Below are positions 1 through 12,448 of a DNA stretch of 64,000 bases, in pieces. Position numbers and translations under genes: made by a program. Every line of letters starts with the position of its first letter. Position 1 is the stretch's first letter. The DNA is taken from positions 34,861,365-34,925,364 of the forward strand of contig OZ021722.1 of NCBI GenBank assembly GCA_963978545.1. Direction: 5' to 3'. This stretch comes from Linyphia triangularis (lineage: Eukaryota; Arthropoda; Arachnida; Araneae; Linyphiidae). A model generated the notes under the pieces. That model was not told the DNA's origin and searched no databases. It was given only the letters and a program-made list of their open reading frames with translations.

Positions 1-279
1 ATATCTAGCGCCAGCAGATTTTTTCCTCTTTCCGCGACTGAAATTGGCACTGAAGGTGAACCAATTTTCAAGCATCTTAGACTTTCAAGCTGGAAGGAAC
101 TTAAGACAGTCTCAATGGACGATTTTTTCAGAAGTTTCAAGAACTTCTATGAACGTTGTCAGAAGTGTATTGTAGACGGCGGGAACTACTTTGAAGGACA
201 GGGATGTATTTATATGCAAATATATAATACAGTGATTTTTATGGCATCAGTCACCTTACTTTTCGGTCTCACCTTGTAG
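1..279 (+). pseudogene. Mariner-like transposase C-terminal fragment (cut by window edge)
   Basis: Frame 1 is open from the first base to a TAG at 277-279 (92 codons). The segment around residues 47-65, with F-Y-E-R-C-Q-K-C-I and G-G-N-Y-F-E-G, resembles the C-terminal end of mariner/Tc1-type transposases, where a Trp/Arg-rich stretch leads to a Cys-Ile, Gly-x-Tyr-Phe-Glu ending. The catalytic DDE/D core would lie upstream of the window and cannot be seen, so the family is not secure. No terminal repeat was found downstream. Its reading differs from the AT-rich surroundings in having plausible amino-acid content. It could instead be the last exon of an unrelated gene. Confidence 0.42.
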
Positions 280-1489
280 TATTTAAACTTAGGTACTTTA
301 ATTTTGTACATGTAAGTAGCCTTTTATTCTAGTAAAGTTGTGAATTACAAGAAGAGGTCCTTAAAATAATTTGCCAAACTTTCAATTTTATACACTGGCA
401 GCAATTATCATAAAAAATGTGTCTTGGTATAGTAAATATTGCTTGAGTTCTTAACTTCAAATTGCAGAAACACATAATCTGTTATTTAGTTGCATTACTA
501 TTTGTGTACGTCCACATTTTTAAAATTAAATTTAAAAATCGTGTTTTGTTTTTCACACTACCCTGAAATGTTTTATTGTAACTGAAAATGAAAAGTATCA
601 TGGTGGCCAAGACCAGGTTCTAGTAAAATTACTATGGGAAAGAACATAACCCTCTTATGTAATATATTGTAAGTATATGCTATACAATGTGCCTTAGTAT
701 ATCATGCAATATGTTGACAAGTAGTTTGAGCCAAAGATTTAAACTAATCTATTACGAAAACTTTATGCTATTCCTTGGAAGAAGAAAAAAAAATCCGCAC
801 GTGTTAAAACTTATTTTGTTCGTTACAAAATACAGTTTCGCTCAAGAACAAAGGTTAACACCAAATCGCGTTAACATGTGGGAAGGTCAACTGCTGCTCT
901 ATCGCTTGTAAAAACAAGAAACTAAGTCCTCTTGTACAAAAATTGCATACCTCGTTTCATTGTGCCCTAAGCTCCCCTATTTCTTTTTGGCTAACAGCAC
1001 AAAGGTTAACTTTCTTTTAGAAGTTAAAATAAAGAACTGTGTTTGGCTGGTACAAATCAGTTACTGCAGTCTTGGTCTCTTGGAGAAACCAAACTATACC
1101 GAAGGTTAAAAGGCCGTGACTGGAAACTGCAATAAATTTTGTAATGTTGGTTTTGTAATGTTCGCTTGTCGGGCACTCCTGAGGGATTGAAGATGCATTC
1201 TTACGCTGGATACCCTTATTCTTGGTATTTGCTTTTAGAGGGTTTCTTTCCCACTGAGCGAACTCTGGGATAAGCTTCTCAAATAGTTGCAGTATCACAC
1301 AGTTACGCCCTCCTTCCATAAATTGAATATAATATTAGTACTTTGTAAGCATTATAGTGAATTGAGTTCATTGCGTTTTATAGCTATGCCCCATACTAAG
1401 CAAAAAGTCACTGCACAGCTCATAAAGCTAAATGTTGAACTCTCCATAAAAGCACTCTAAACAAATTATGTCCTTTCAATATTCCGATC
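280..1489. other. Non-coding, nothing recognised
   Basis: AT-rich sequence. Short open frames in both directions (687-911 +, 1017-1319 -) have no recognisable similarity, no splice context and low-complexity composition. Confidence 0.6.
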
Positions 1490-2060
1490 GGCTTTATTCT
1501 CCTGACACATCGCTTTTTTCTCCCTCTCCAAGCTCTATTAGAACCCAATTACTCGCGAAAGTACCCTAAATAACAAAGAAAAAAACGTAGCGAAATCTTT
1601 AAAAAGAATATGCTTCCTACAAAAACCTTCCTTCACGTTCCACCACTCCATCTCTCCCTTATTAAATTTGCGCCACACTGACAAAGAAAAGCAGCCAAAA
1701 AATAAAAAGAAGTCACCTGTTGCTTCCATACCTCCAACTATCGATCGAGCTCCCCTCTCATTTTCATCTTCATCGTCTTCCAAAAGGTTCCCAGTTTCCG
1801 GACTGTCTTTGTAATTGTTTCACGATCGTTAAAGGATAACGCGACGAAGATAACGCGACGAAGATAACGCGACGAAGATAACGCGTTTCACGATCATTAA
1901 AGATGAAGTGCGTTTTAACGACTGTTAATGGTCTCTGTGGACGCAACTGTCAAACCTCAAAGGACGCTGCTAACACGGGATTCCTTTCTCGCGGCGTTTG
2001 CGTACGAAAGCGTTGTGGGATGCCGTGGAAGTCTTTTCTGTTGAGAGAATATCTAGTTTC
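1490..2060. other. GC-richer island of unknown role
   Basis: Cytosine and guanine are clearly more frequent here than in the flanks, with several CpGs. It contains a short 14-bp tandem repeat. It could be a regulatory island or an old promoter. No coding exon with splice sites was found, and an open frame on the minus strand (1538-1783) is not recognisable. Confidence 0.35.
1835..1885. repeat. 14-bp CpG-rich tandem repeat, about 3.6 copies
   Basis: The unit GATAACGCGACGAA is repeated exactly three times, followed by the first nine bases of a fourth copy. It is bracketed by near-identical TTTCACGATC(G/A)TTAAAG stretches. Confidence 0.95.
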
Positions 2061-4619
2061 TGTTAGTGTGAAATAGATCCTTTAGAGGGATTGGGAAGTT
2101 ATTTTTGTGGAGGAAATTGAATAAAATGTTTCAGTTTGGATGAGATCATTCTAGTTGCTTGTGATTTGATTTGACACTGTTCCTTGACATTTGTGAAGGA
2201 TTTGGTACCTAAATATAATGGCAATGTTTCAAATCATGTTTCGGATAATGGCGGCTGTATAATATATGATACAGTTTATACAATGTCTTTCAGAAACAAC
2301 TCCCTAACTTTGAAATTACATAATTACGACAGTGAGAGACAGGAAGAAGAGACAAGTGGTATGTTGGATTGACAGGTATGGAATTTTAAATACACCGGTT
2401 TTGCAAAAGCGATTGATGGGAGTAAGTTTGATGACGGCTGCGTATAGTTTACCTATGAGGCTCATTTTCATTTGGATGGATTTGTCAATAAACAAAACTG
2501 GTGATTTTTGGGTACTGAAAACTCGAATGTTTTACAAAACCACTGTATTTTGCAAAGTGACTGTTTGGGCTGCATTGTACAATCATAGTCTCCACTTTAA
2601 TTAGGGGAACGTCTAACTAATTACGCTATATTTATATTTTACAACAATGTATTGACCCATTTCAACATTGTAATTAATTCTGCTTATCCGTGCATTGAAA
2701 ATTCCATATATGTCTGCCCAATGTATCACTTGCCTTTTCATTCTGTTTCTCACTGTTTCTCAGGTTATTTCAAAGTCAGGGACAGCTTTCTGAAAACCCT
2801 GCGTCATGGTTAAAAACGAAAATATTAAAAAAATAGGTTTTCTGCTTGGGAATTGAATTGCGCATACTTCCTATTTGCATATGCTCTTCTATATGATGAA
2901 TGTGATGTATTTGTAAATATTGAATGTACGATATGTTAACTGGCTAAGTACAGTATGTTTTTAGGAATAAAATAATTGCTTGAAAAAATTGTGTTGAGAC
3001 ACGTTCAGAGAAGTATCCAAATCTATTTATATAGTGTCTATGAGTGTATTTGTTTGTTTTTCCTACGAATCAAAAGTTTTATTTCAATATTGATTAAGTT
3101 TTGTGTACATGTGATAAGTTTTGTGTACTTAAAAACAAGAAGATAGTCATTGTCTACGAGAGAATTCAAAAAAGCCCATTCTCAGGTTTACAAATCCTAA
3201 CGGGTCATGATCATAAGTTGAGATCTACTGAGTAAATTTGTACCTGTTTTTTGTAGGCATTTTGCATTATTCGGATTGTCGGTCACACATAATTTCAATT
3301 CGATTGTTTGTGATTGGTTAAGGCGAGGGAAAAAAATTTCGAGAATGAGAAGGAGGGGATGTCATAGCTTGTAATTGATCGAACCAATTTATACGGGTCG
3401 TACTGGTTTTGAGTGGGTGTATGACCAGGTATTGTGAAAAAGAAGTTGAGCCTCTTCACACCTTAAATCCTGGGAAACGCCGGTTGCTACATATATCTAA
3501 TAATACAATTAAAATGTATTTTGTAAACGATACATCAAAATATACTTTATTGGAAACTGATGTTGCTGCATAAATCTACCATGCATTGATACATTATCAC
3601 TAGGGAGTAGTCGTTTTGCACACACTTTATGGAAAGGCTCGAATATGCTACATATCTCACTTTGGATTACTAAAGACATACGAACTTTTGTCTGTAAGAC
3701 ATTTTTAAGAAGGGTGCACATAACGGTACAGAAAACAATGTTTTCTTGTGATAAGTGCATAAGAAATAAGTCCTTTTGGGTCAATAAGAATACTAAAAGT
3801 TCCTGGTGATTGCATGGTAGAGCCAGTGAAAATTTGTGGTCCTGCTGTGTTTGACTATACTTGATCATTTTTCAAGATATTTGCCATTATCTCAGAAAAT
3901 TAATAGAGACTGTCTGATTTTGGAACTCAGTTTACCTCGTTACTTCAGATGTGTTCAATTCAGTCAATGGTGCTCTGAGAATCAAATAATTAATTTGTGG
4001 AATTTTCATATTAGTTTATCACATTATTGGTATATTCTTATGCTAGATATTAACTTAAGGTCTGCGCAATTGTATCTTCATTTAGGACTTTTCTAATCTA
4101 TTATTTTCGTCTTCTAATTGAATATTATAGTTTTTGTTTCTATTTTATCAATTATTACTTACTATAATAATGAACTATTTTATGAAAAATTTTGCTAAAT
4201 AAGAAATAAAATAATTTTGGTGAAGCTTGGCACGATGTTGCTAAGTTGGTAAAAAACCTGACATTTTCTTAAGACATTGTCAGGATAAAGTATCAAATGA
4301 TTTTTATTCTTCTATAAGTTGGTGAATAAGCTTAAAAGAAGTATTTATCGTGCAATCCAAGTTAATATTTATGGAAAACTTTTTATTTTTTATTTATCTG
4401 AATTTAGCTGTTAATTCTCCGCTTATGTCTGTAGTACTTCTTGATATTTCAATACTTCAGAATGAACGACCTTCCTGTTGAACTAATCCAAAAGTTTGTT
4501 ACACAGACATGATTTATATACAGATTGACTTATAGTGTTTTCTCGTGCTTATATTCATTTTGTGTACTCATCGTAGGTAAACCCTAACAATCAATCACTC
4601 ATATGTTAACATTCTGCAA
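2061..4619. other. Non-coding, nothing recognised
   Basis: AT-rich sequence with only short open frames (for example 2184-2372, 2332-2604, 3509-3868, 3836-4096), none with a recognisable domain or splice-site support. Confidence 0.6.
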
Positions 4620-5040
4620 TGAAACTATTGCATTCGGCAAAAAAAGATTATTTTTTTTTTTTAAATTTCTAAATGTTTTGAAACGTTTTGAGTTCAAACA
4701 AAAAGTAGTCGAGAAAAAATGTATATTTGTATATAGTCAGCATTGATTGACCGATGTTCAACTTTTGTATACAGGTTAATGGTGGACATGGGACCTGTTA
4801 TATATGTTTTTGTCAAACCAACGCTTGTACATAACATAATTGCCATTGGAAAATTTATGTTTTTCAGCAAATGCTACCGCCCCAATCTCCCCTGTTTTTT
4901 TTGTTTTTTTTAGTAAAATAGTTAACTCTTTAAGAAAAATCGCTGTGGTAATACTTTTTACCCTTTAACCTTTTTTATGTAACACAAATATATAGCAATT
5001 GATGTTTTGCCTTGGGTGGTTATACTCTCCCCTTTAATAG
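4620..5040 (+). repeat. Dispersed repeat, copy 1
   Basis: A diverged second copy lies at about 50865-51130 in the same orientation. Shared landmarks in the same order are TGCATTCGG, TTCAACTTTTGT, TTAATGGTGG, a GGTCA/GTCAAA block, ATGTTTTTC-GC-AATG, and a closing block around GCTGTG-TAAT. No protein or terminal repeat is visible, so the repeat class is unknown. Confidence 0.6.
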
Positions 5041-5706
5041 TGTGTAGAAATTAAATACTTCCCATAAATATGAGACGAAATTAATGGAAAGAAAATGGTT
5101 TTTAAAGAAATTCTGACTGAAATATTAAAAATTTATTAAAAGAGTCTAATATGTGGAGGAAACAAATCAGTGCAGTTTTTATAAACCAGAAAATATTCAA
5201 GTACAAAAAAAGCATACTCTTTCAATTTCCGAATTCGATAGTAAATATATTCTGAAATTCAATAGTAAGGATATTTTGAGTGGTAAAGATATTTGTGAAA
5301 GGATTCAAAACGAGGAGGGTAAATAAAAATGAATTCTTGTAGTAGTTTTAGTATAATATACTTTTGAAGAAAAACATCTTGTAGATACATAAATGATAGA
5401 CTCAAGAAAAAGTTTAATCGGCAAACATTTGTTTAATTTAACAAATATTTTCCAATCTGACCATTTGAAAAACAGGAAATCAATGTCTGGAAAATTGAGT
5501 CGGAATCCCTGATTCAAATGATGAAGATATATTTGAATCTGTTATTTGTATATTTCGAAAAGTTATTTGAAAATCAAATATTTGGGTTGATGTTTCGGAA
5601 TTTTTTTTTCCAGAGAATTAAACCTCATGTAATGACTAAAATAAGTGTATATAAGCGCGATTAGTGTTAAAATAGAGTAAAATTATACAAGTTTGTCCAT
5701 GATGTG

Positions 5707-5708
<2 letters not shown>

Positions 5709-5801
<93 letters not shown>
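5709..5801. repeat. (TA)n microsatellite
   Basis: About 46 uninterrupted TA units directly abut the left arm of the palindrome that follows. Confidence 0.99.
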
Positions 5802-5803
<2 letters not shown>

Positions 5804-5918
5804 ATTAAAAATAACAGGTTACTGTGTAAAGTATATATATCAATCACTATAGCCGGCTTATATGGCTGCTATAAATAACCAATTAATCACATTAAAACCG
5901 CAATTTATATACAATTTC

Positions 5919-5980
<62 letters not shown>

Positions 5981-6097
5981 GAAATTGTATATAAATTGCG
6001 GTTTTAATGTGATTAATTGGTTATTTATAGCAGCCATATAAGCCGGCTATAGTGATTGATATATATACTTTACACAGTAACCTGTTATTTTTAATAG
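5802..6097. repeat. Perfect-looking palindrome with (TA)n core
   Basis: Arms of 118 bp (5802-5919 and 5980-6097) are reverse complements as far as I can read, separated by a (TA)n core at 5920-5979. Outer ends are CTATTAAAAATAACAGG and its complement. The core is self-complementary, so one strand could fold into a ~148-bp stem. It could be a foldback MITE or a recent inverted duplication; no clear target duplication was found because the left side abuts another (TA)n run. Confidence 0.9.
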
Positions 6098-6616
6098 TTA
6101 CTAATGAAATTTGGTTAATGTAATTACTTTTAACGGAGTAGAAAGTAAGACTATTGATTTGTACTAGATGAAGTCTTAAGAACATTTTCTTGCTGGGCTA
6201 AGCAGTCCCTATATAAAAAAGCGAAAGGGGGGGGGGGGGGGGAAATGCCACGTCTTTCAATGTTAAAATGTCCAAAAGCGAACCTTACTAATAAGAATAC
6301 CAGGGGTAGAGAGGGGCAAGGCTGATAGGAGTATAATAGCTGTTACAACATCTAAAGAAAGCGAAAACTTTTACAAACTTGGTACAAAACATGACATTTT
6401 AAAACAGCTGCACATAAGAAATGATTTTACTGTCTGCCAGGAAATTTTTATTTTAATGAATGAAGTTCCAATGAAAGAAATAAATCTAAGAGAATGTGCT
6501 CATAAGGATTCCAACTTAGATAATCGAGGGTTTTAGCATTGCAATTGCAACTCAAGTCGCTGTAAGTGTAAAAAATCAATAGTCCATTGTAACTCCAAAT
6601 ACTGAAGTGGCTCGTT
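6098..6616. other. Non-coding; 16-bp poly-G run
   Basis: Nothing coding is seen. A G16 homopolymer lies at 6227-6242. Confidence 0.7.
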
Positions 6617-6695
6617 GAGACAAAAAAAAAAAAAAATTTAAGTAAAAATATGACATTTGTAATGTAATCTATTTGAGGTAATAAATATTAAATGA

Positions 6696-6765
<70 letters not shown>

Positions 6766-6841
6766 CATTCAATATTTATTACTTCAAATAGATTACATTA
6801 CAAATGTCATATGTTTACTTAAAAAATATTTATTTTGTCTC
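6617..6841. repeat. Imperfect inverted repeat with (TA)n core
   Basis: Arms of about 80 bp (6617-6699 and 6762-6841) match as reverse complements with a few differences, for example GACATTTGTAATGTAATCTA on the left and its complement on the right. The core is (TA)n at 6701-6759. The layout is the same as in the neighbouring palindrome but the sequence is unrelated. It is probably an older foldback element. Confidence 0.85.
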
Positions 6842-9579
6842 GAAACGAAAAAATATTATTTCATGATATAAAAACATAAAAAATTACCTTAGCGTTTAAG
6901 TTTAAATAAAATATGATTAATTAATAACATTATTTAAAATTCATTAGTGATTATTAGTAATAACCAGTTAATGCGATTATTAATGGGCATTATTAATCAA
7001 ATATACTAAAGGGCCTGGTTTTTATTAATAATTACCTGTTATTATTAATATAGCTGTTAATACTACTTTAACCTTAACATATAGATCAAAGAGGCTTTGA
7101 GTTTAATAAATTGGAAATTGTATTGTCTTCCATTGGATATTTTACTGTTCGCTACTCACTTAGAATGAAAAATAATAACAATTACAATAATAATAATAAT
7201 AGAAATGGGCACCTTATACTAATAAATACTGGGACCACTTGATCAGCCATGGCTTGTTTGATAATGAACTTTTAATTGTACCTTTATATTTTAGTAATGT
7301 ATTATAAATTACAAATATGGAATCCATCAAACAGTTTTTGTTAACTAATATAAAACTAATGATAGTATTTTTTTTATTTTTTTTGAAAAACACTAAAAAA
7401 AGTTGTTCATTGAAGTGACACTATAAAACATTTATTTTACGAAATGTCAGATTTTTTACATTTCTCTCCTTCAAAATACATCCAGTTTCCAATTACAGTG
7501 CAGTTTTTCTATTGTTTCTTCCATTCACGGAATAAGTGTTTAATCGCGTTTTATAAAAGTTGCTTTGAAATTCGTTTCTAAAGCCTTCATCGCCGCAATT
7601 CCGTCATCAAAATCGCTCCAAATAATAAAAAAGTTGTACTAAAACTTTTAAATGAAAAGGCAAAGCACGGAGGAGCCGGAGAAGCGCAAAAGAGAACCAG
7701 TCTAGAAATCAGCAAACAAGGAATTTTACCTCCCTTTATTCGATTATCGATTGATGGCATATACCTATTAAGTCTTAAGAAAGAAAACTGTAACTATGAT
7801 TACTATATAGGTTTCTTCAAAAATGTAATGGAAGATCCCATACCAAAGCAACGTAGGGAATCTGATGGGGGGGAAAATGGCAACTTCGTCATTACAATGC
7901 GTCTCTTCGATATATGACCAATGAGCTTGTTGTTGTTTTGATTGGATAAGCTGCCAGTACGATTCCTTTTTCCCCAGTGGTGCAGTGGCTGCTAGTGGTC
8001 AAAAATGTTAGTGGAGCCAGAACAGTGACCCCACCACCCCTCCCTTCTTCCCCACAATAATTCATGAATTGAAATTCTTTAATCTTAGCTATTCAAACTC
8101 TAAATTTCCCTTCAATATTTACAAAATGATATCAGATAGAAAATAGCAGAAAAACTTATTTTAACTTACTTATAACGGAGATCTATTGTTTCAGAATGGT
8201 TCAGTTATAAGTTCAAGTATTAATTTAAGAAGTAACAAGAACACACACGTGTAAACTTTTTACGGAAACTATTTCCGTTTGGTGGAGAAAATTCTAAGGA
8301 ATGCTCGTTTCTCAACCCACCCACAAATTGTCATTCACTCAAACATGAGCCAATCATTACATCAAATTTACAAGCACAGCCGAAGTCTCAAAACTCGTAA
8401 AGGGTTGCATGTTGTCACAACGCCCTATAGATTTAGCTTTGAGGGAGATTCCATACTAGCAGTTGTTTTCATGGCAACGATGCAGCCTTTTTGGAACTTT
8501 CTCTTTCTGGTTGTAGTCGCTCGACCATCGTCTGATTTAGTTGATTTGAGTGGGGTTTTCTTTCCTCAATTGGGGATTGCGCAACAGGTTTGTTATTTAT
8601 CGGAGATTTTTTTACTTACAGTAGAAATTCCATCTTCATTTGCGATTCTAATCTGCATTTAAGGAAATTAGTAAAATAAATAATCAAAGTTACTAGCAAT
8701 TAGTAAGTTTTAGTTTTTAACTAATAATTTGGATGCAGCCTGGCTGTATTTGCAGTAACCCACGAGCCTCCTACAGTTCAAACCTAGATCCATGTGAATT
8801 TTTCTTATTTCTACACTGTTAAAACAAATATTAAAATGATAGGTTTAATGATGGAAATGTAGCAGAAAACTCTTTAGAAGCGATTTTGAAGCGCCTGCCA
8901 CAAAACGAGTATGAACACGTTTGCCGTCAGTGAACTGAACAATGAGACAGAACTTAGGCTGAAATTTATTGAGTGTATTTTGTTTTATCCTTGAACCGCT
9001 TTATTCTGAATTTTAAATAATAATAAAATAGTAAAAATCTTTAAAAAGTTATTGAAGGTCACATATTTGCGTTTAAATTATATAGAATTAAAATGTATAA
9101 AAATCCTGTAAAAATAATTATTACACTCTGAATAAGTCAAGTAAAATAATTTCCTCGCTTTTTAGTAGTTTTCTGAAATGACTACTAATACAAACGCTTC
9201 TTCACTTTTGAGAAGTAACAAAGGTTGTATGTCGCTTTAATTGCAAGCTCCATTTTATGAAAACAAAAAATTACCTTTTTATATATGATTCGGTGTTTTT
9301 TAAATTATATTGAGAAAGTGTGTGATAAGTTTAATTTAGGTTTCCCCAGAATTTTTACGAAAAATACAATACCTGTTGTTTGAGAGACGCAACCTATTGA
9401 ATAAGGTTTAGAACATAAAAAATGTACTGCATTGTATTTGAGTGTTTTGTAGCGTTTTATTTGTAGAGTTGAGTTTGATTAACATACGCAGAACATTATT
9501 TTTAAATCTTTTATATTAATTTCGATTTTGTGTGTGGCCGGGTATGTTGATGGCGGACAAATCGGCGGCAGCCTAATCA
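6842..9579. other. Non-coding, nothing firmly recognised
   Basis: Mostly AT-rich. The interval 7640-8060 is less AT-rich and includes a GTGGTGCAGTGG-like stretch reminiscent of hAT-type ends, but no paired terminal repeat was found. An open frame at 8279-8662 (+) shows no known domain. Confidence 0.5.
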
Positions 9580-9735
9580 ATTACCTTGCTGTCATCCAAT
9601 CATTCTGAAACTTGGCAGATGGACTCGATGTCGATGCTTTCAAATAAATTTGTATGGGTGTCAATGCCTCTAAAACGTAGGTTTTATGGAGAATTAATAA
9701 ACCAACTTGCAGTCATCCAATCGCGCTGAAATAGC
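9580..9735. repeat. Degenerate tandem repeat, two units
   Basis: Two related blocks, CCTTGCTGTCATCCAATC followed by TCTGAAA and CTTGCAGTCATCCAATC followed by GCTGAAA, are spaced about 125 bp apart. A looser relative (TCATTCAATC, TTGAAATTTGGC) is at about 33835. Confidence 0.55.
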
Positions 9736-12059
9736 ATTTAACCGATTACTGAAGAATCTCTGTCCTGTTACCGAAATTATTTTAATAAATAATAAAATTG
9801 TTTTAATCAGAATAAATAAAAGATATTTGAATGTGAGCGCATAAATTCATGTTCATTTTTAACTAATAAATTTTGAAAAGTAGTTTACCGCATATTTTGC
9901 TGATAGAGATATTTTTAATATTTAAAATTAGATACCAACACCAAGCACACGCTGGCAACAAAAATGGCGCTTTGTTAATGAATATAAAAATTGACAATGC
10001 ATATAAAGGATTCATATTAAGAACTTTATTTTTATGGGTTATATTTTTGTGATTTGTTTTATTTTATGAGAACTTTTAACTATACATTTTAATCATAGTG
10101 TGTTTAAGACTATTTTTTTTTAATTGAAATTCATTCAAAAGCGCCTAAGAATGCATGCATATTAAGAATGTATAAAGGAGAGTTATACTAGCTACAATGG
10201 ATATGCAATACATGTTATCCGCTACTAAACCGATGGTATTTAGAGCAACCTTGAGACTGGAAAAATCAACACATCTTCATAAAACTTTGTATAGGTTTTC
10301 CTGAAACCATCTTTGAAATGATCTCTAAAAATATTTTTTAATTATTATTATTTTTTTTAATTTTAAATATTCGTAAATAGACTTTTCAAAACCCGCAATT
10401 TTTTACTGTTCCAAATTTCGTTGAATTACTTTCTTTTGGGTCAATTTTTTTTTTCGCAACCTTTCGGTCTGTGATCCTCCATTTAAGTCCCTTAAATGCC
10501 ACATTTCTATTTAGTGGAGAAAATGTGAACTCGTATTTATTTTTTTGATATTATTTCATAATACATGTGCACAATTTAATTTTGAGAAGTTCAGTAGAAT
10601 ACGTTTTACATGGATCTAAATATAATCAATTATGACTTGTACATCTATTGGACTATTCTCTGGTTGACGACGCACGGGATAATTTGGATTTTTTTTCTAC
10701 TTGTAAACATAAAAGAATTAAAAAATTAAGATTAATCTAATAGTAATGTTTTATTTTTTATAATATTACTTTCTGACAAAAAAATAATTATTTTGACTAG
10801 GTCAAATATACATTTATGTTCTCCAACGCTCTGGATACGTACTTGTCCCTTGCATCTGTGGCTTATAAATGTATATTTGGCAAAGTTGAAATACTTATTT
10901 TTCCATATAACTCTGCCACCAACTAGAGCTAGATAAAAAAAAATATATAACTGCTAGATGTATCCTAACTATAGAATTCTAATTTTTTTACGGGTAGAAA
11001 AAAAAAGTCAAAATATCTCGTGTGTGTACAGCAGAGAATTTCCCGTAATCTAATTCTACAATAAGCGCCACTAGAGAATTCCATTATAATGAAACTTGCA
11101 GTATGATAATTGCTTGTTAATTTGTATGCTGAATTTGTACATGTCTAATAATAACTATGATTAGTATTTCGATATTTAGATTATATTACATTGAATACAT
11201 GCTTGGTATATGTTTACGTAAGTAAATACAAGACTATAAATTCCTCTAAAGAGGTATTTTTGCGTTTTGTTTTTCTATAGTATTGAGTAGTTAATCATAT
11301 TTGTGTCCAAACACATGTTAAGTTAAATGGGTGTTAGGCTCACGCGATTGAATAAGTTTTATGGTATATATGGTAATGTGGTCAGGTTATAAATGGATGA
11401 ATTAAAATTTTATTGAAGTAAATATGTGCGGTTATTTAGCTTGCATTATGCACAATACGTCTAACTGATTGAAGAACTACTAATTGACTAACTAGTATTT
11501 TTTAAGTTAAGTTTGAAGTTTCCACTTCTTTTATTTAATATATTCTAACTAGTCATATTTCTTGAAGTTTTGTCTTAACTTTTGATCATTGATTTGAAGC
11601 GGTAATGAACTTAAATTTTATTGGTGCATCTATTGTAAACTAATCTTATTCTTCTCTCAAATTGTCACTTGTAACTTCATGTAGGGTAATGAGAATGGTT
11701 TGGGGTTTCCCGAAAAATTGTTTTTCTTTCAAATATTGGGTTTGCAATTTTATTATTTTTTTAATTTTTTGTTTTACAAAACATTACGTATAATAATATG
11801 ATAGCTTGTAAAAATTTTATAACTAAATACTCCAACATAAACATTCTAAGTTTAATTTCTAGATCTGTGTAAATTAAGCATGGAATAATAAAAAATACCC
11901 CCTTCATTATCGTATCTCAAATAGTTTAATTGATCAAAGGTGCATGAATGAAACCATGAAACCACGTTTCCTCGGAAACTGTCTAATGCTTTTCTCAATA
12001 AGAAATACTATCAGATAATGACATTATTAATGCATCCCATGATTATACCCAGCAAACAA
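9736..12059. other. Non-coding; small hairpin at 10803-10877
   Basis: AT-rich sequence without recognisable exons. One short inverted repeat pairs AAATATACATTTAT with ATAAATGTATATTT across about 45 bp. Confidence 0.55.
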
Positions 12060-12427
12060 GAATTCATATCCTATCTCCAGCACCCGCCCAAAAATTGCCG
12101 ACATCACCTGTTTTCATGCAACTCCCCATCTTCCGACATTTCCCTCCGAATCGGCTAGATGGCGTACCGCACGACTCCTTTTCGGCAAACGATTTCGAGG
12201 GAGGGGGGGACCAGACCAGAAGTGTCGCGCTCACCCTTCGAACGGATGCTTGTCCCGTTGTCATCACTGTGAACTGCTTTTTGTTTTGACGATTTGAGGT
12301 TGTCGTGACGATTGGGAGTGTCGGGTCGTCCTGCCGCGTCGGATACCACTCCGTGGATGTGCCATGCTGGTGCTGTCTATCCGTTCCCGCTGAGGAACTC
12401 GAGGTGGTGACATGTGCTGACGGCAAC
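12060..12427 (+). promoter_or_regulatory. GC-rich island: probable promoter and 5' leader
   Basis: This is the sharpest GC-rich island in the window, rich in CpG, and it ends in a strong-context ATG and a consensus donor. Both strands are open over much of it, as expected of GC-rich DNA, so open frames here carry little weight. An in-frame TGA at 12287-12289 lies upstream of the ATG; the frame is open from 12290. A pyrimidine-rich run before 12298 could act as a splice acceptor, in which case the region would be an internal exon with about 46 extra residues. No TATA box was identified. Confidence 0.5.
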
Positions 12428-12448
12428 ATGGGAAACTCGCCTTCTAAG
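12428..12448 (+). CDS. Candidate first coding exon (MGNSPSK), possibly of PDE3
   Basis: The ATG sits in a strong Kozak context (GGCAACATGG, A at -3 and G at +4). It is followed by six codons and a perfect donor, AAG|GTAAGT. The peptide M-G-N-S-P-S-K fits the N-myristoylation pattern, with Gly at position 2, small residues, and Ser at position 6 and Lys at position 7. The exon ends in phase 0, and the recognised PDE3 exon at 41432 begins in phase 0. If the two are joined, the protein would be a short PDE3 form without the usual N-terminal membrane domain, perhaps held at membranes by a lipid. The join across about 29 kb is inference; it could belong to another gene or have intermediate exons. 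Confidence 0.4.

Noticed and set aside
1538..1783. Acidic minus-strand open frame in the 1.5-2.0 kb island
   Set aside because: Short, unrecognised and without splice or start support.
7850..8060. hAT-like end (GTGGTGCAGTGG...) near 7975
   Set aside because: No matching opposite end or 8-bp duplication could be found.
8279..8662. 127-codon open frame
   Set aside because: No recognisable domain, GTG-type start, and no splice or promoter support in eukaryotic DNA.
12064..12429. Minus-strand 121-codon open frame over the GC-rich island
   Set aside because: Several frames are open here because of GC content; the composition is unstructured, and the plus strand has the ATG and donor signals.
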